Positions 62,843-64,000 of a DNA stretch of 64,000 bases are shown piece after piece. The stretch is taken from the NCBI RefSeq assembly GCF_014256275.1, contig NZ_JACCFE010000002.1, positions 4,258,001 through 4,322,000 on the forward strand, read 5' to 3'. The stretch's first letter is position 1; each line of letters starts with the position of its first letter. The stretch comes from Rhodococcus sp. 4CII (GTDB taxonomy: Bacteria; Actinomycetota; Actinomycetes; Mycobacteriales; Mycobacteriaceae). Both the position numbers and the translations under genes were made by a program. The notes under the pieces were generated by a model, which worked only from the letters and a program-made list of their open reading frames with translations, was not told the DNA's origin and searched no databases.

Positions 62843-63088
62843 AACGGACCCAACAGTTCGCGTCGAATCCGACCAGCGGGGCGGGCATCGTCCGTCGGCG
62901 GCATTGGTGTGCAGAACCGTTGGGGCTCAAGCTTCTTCGGTTCGGCAACGCCGACCATGAAACTCATTCTGCCCGTCTCCGGAGTCTGGCGCTGCCGGTA
63001 GGGCTCGTCCGGCGCATCGGCGGTGGCTTCGAGGTGGGCGGCGATTTTCCCTATTGACAGCGAGCGGAGGTGCTCGTAACGTCCGTGG

Positions 63089-63124
63089 TGTTCCAAATAA
63101 TGATGTCAGTTCAGGATAATGAAC
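63089..63124 (+). promoter_or_regulatory. Conserved 36-bp promoter/operator module, copy 2
   Basis: TGTTCCAAATA, then GTTCAG-GATA-ATGAAC (63109-63124). TTCCAA (63091-63096) and GATAAT (63115-63120) are spaced 18 bp, a good promoter fit. It ends 10 bp before the CoA-transferase start codon, so the transcript leader would be very short. Confidence 0.65.
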
Positions 63125-63134
63125 GGAGCTAGTG

Positions 63135-64000
63135 ATGGGGTTCACCGGAAAAATCGAGGCGCTCTCGGGCATCCGAGTAATCGACGCCGCGACGATGGTG
63201 GCCGGCCCCTTGGGGGCGTCGCTGCTCGCCGACTTCGGCGCCGACGTCATCAAGGTCGAGCCGATCGGTGGCGACGAGTCACGGACATTCGGACCAGGAC
63301 GAGACGGCATGAGTGGTGTCTATTCCGGCGTGAACCGGAACAAGCGCGCCCTCGCGCTCGACCTTCGCACGGCGGCAGGTCGCGAGCTGTTCCACGAGCT
63401 CTGCTCGACCGCGGACGTCCTCATCGAAAACATGCTGCCGGCGGTCCGTGAGCGATTCGGGCTGACCGCCGCCGAACTTCGCGAACGGCACCCGCACCTG
63501 ATCTGCCTCAATGTCAGCGGGTACGGCGAGAGCGGTCCCCTTGCAGGTCGTCCCGCGATGGACCCGGTCGCTCAGGCGCTCACCGGTCTGATGGAGGCCA
63601 CCGGCGAGCGCTCGGGGAGGCCGCTCAAGGCCGGACCGCCCGTCGCCGACAGCGCGGCGGGCTACCTCGTCGCGATCGCCGCCCTCGTCGCACTCTTTGC
63701 GAAACAGCGCACGGGGGAGGGGCAGACCGGCTCGATATCCCTGGTGGGAGCGCTGTTCCATCTGCAGACTCCGTGGCTGGGGCAGTACCTCCTCGCCGAC
63801 TACATCCAGGGCAAGGTAGGCAACGGCAGCAATTTCTACGCGCCGTACAACGCCTATGCGACCCGGGACGGCGGTGCGGTACACCTGGTCGCCTTCAACG
63901 ACCGTCACTTCGTCAAGCTGACCAGGGCGATGGATGTGGAGGCTCTTCTCGACGATCCGCGCTTTGCGGACGCCGCATCCCGGTTGGAGAACCGTGAGGC
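63135..64000 (+). CDS. CaiB/BaiF (family III) CoA-transferase, N-terminal part
   Basis: About 288 residues visible, cut by the window end. Transfers CoA between acyl groups. Family features: GIRVIDAATMVAGPLGASLL, DFGADVIKVEPIGGDESR, NRNKRALALDLRTAAGR, ADVLIENMLPAVRERFG and the CoA-site region NVSGYGESGPLAGRPAMDPV. The catalytic Asp of the family is the D in PAMDPVAQAL. ATG 63135 with GGAG 7 bases before; GTG 63132 possible. The acid it activates is unknown; shares its promoter module with the substrate-binding protein operon. Confidence 0.9.
   Translation, partial: MGFTGKIEALSGIRVIDAATMVAGPLGASLLADFGADVIKVEPIGGDESRTFGPGRDGMSGVYSGVNRNKRALALDLRTAAGRELFHELCSTADVLIENMLPAVRERFGLTAAELRERHPHLICLNVSGYGESGPLAGRPAMDPVAQALTGLMEATGERSGRPLKAGPPVADSAAGYLVAIAALVALFAKQRTGEGQTGSISLVGALFHLQTPWLGQYLLADYIQGKVGNGSNFYAPYNAYATRDGGAVHLVAFNDRHFVKLTRAMDVEALLDDPRFADAASRLENRE

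Noticed and set aside
62843..63088. Leftward frame starting at 63096 that runs into the PknK-like gene
   Set aside because: No ribosome site or recognisable motif; it overlaps the gene on the other strand and the promoter module. I see no gene in this gap.

Overview
The window is high-GC actinobacterial DNA. Mycolata-type lipoproteins (an LpqH family member), MMPL transport, PknK-like kinases and Fe-type nitrile hydratase subunits very close to those of Rhodococcus N-771 all point to a Rhodococcus chromosome, probably of the large-genome opacus/jostii/wratislaviensis type. I saw no tRNA, rRNA, CRISPR array, insertion sequence or replication origin. The assignment to genus rests on protein resemblance recalled from memory, not on a search.

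Layout. 1-5.7 kb: arsenite efflux (acr3, cut by the window edge) with its ArsR, an Imm5-like protein, a metallo-beta-lactamase-fold hydrolase divergent from a LuxR regulator, and an AzlCD exporter divergent from an Lrp regulator. 5.8-8.3 kb: two coupled CNNM/CorC-type membrane proteins behind a short Arg/Pro-rich leader ORF. 8.3-13.8 kb: an Lrp/BkdR-like regulator divergent from a complete branched-chain 2-oxoacid dehydrogenase operon (E1alpha, E1beta, E2, E3). 13.9-22.6 kb: nucleotidyltransferase, glyoxalase-fold proteins, FUSC-type membrane protein, arylsulfatase, gene debris, and an AraC-VOC-UvrA-like (class III, drug-resistance type) set. 22.6-31.2 kb: a second Lrp gene divergent from an AceE-like E1, a lipoprotein serine hydrolase, a fused E1alpha-E1beta protein, a zinc alcohol dehydrogenase and a collapsed monooxygenase remnant.

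31.3-39.0 kb is the metabolic centrepiece: a full aldoxime-to-carboxylate route. Aldoxime dehydratase makes the nitrile, Fe-type nitrile hydratase (alpha, beta, plus its metallochaperone/activator) makes the amide, and an amidase encoded divergently makes the acid. Two AraC-family regulators sit between the two arms, and TGTCnnTCTC-like repeats at 21 and 41 bp steps precede the aldoxime dehydratase gene.

39.0-46.7 kb: TetR/FAD-monooxygenase pair with a clear operator, then a tightly overlapping four-gene operon (two unknown proteins, a TPR protein and a CHAT-fold protease) that I consider the best candidate for an undescribed system. 46.8-53.6 kb: LpqH-like lipoprotein, membrane protein, MarR/MMPL pair, DinB-like protein, MpaB/Lcp-type oxygenase and TetR. 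53.6-64 kb: a membrane Ser/Thr kinase with planctomycete-like features, a TetR/TehA-type transporter pair with twin operators, a substrate-binding protein/OsmC operon, a PknK-like kinase-ATPase-LuxR regulator, and the start of a CoA-transferase gene. The substrate-binding protein gene and the CoA-transferase gene share a 36-bp promoter/operator module, which ties these two otherwise separate genes to one regulator.
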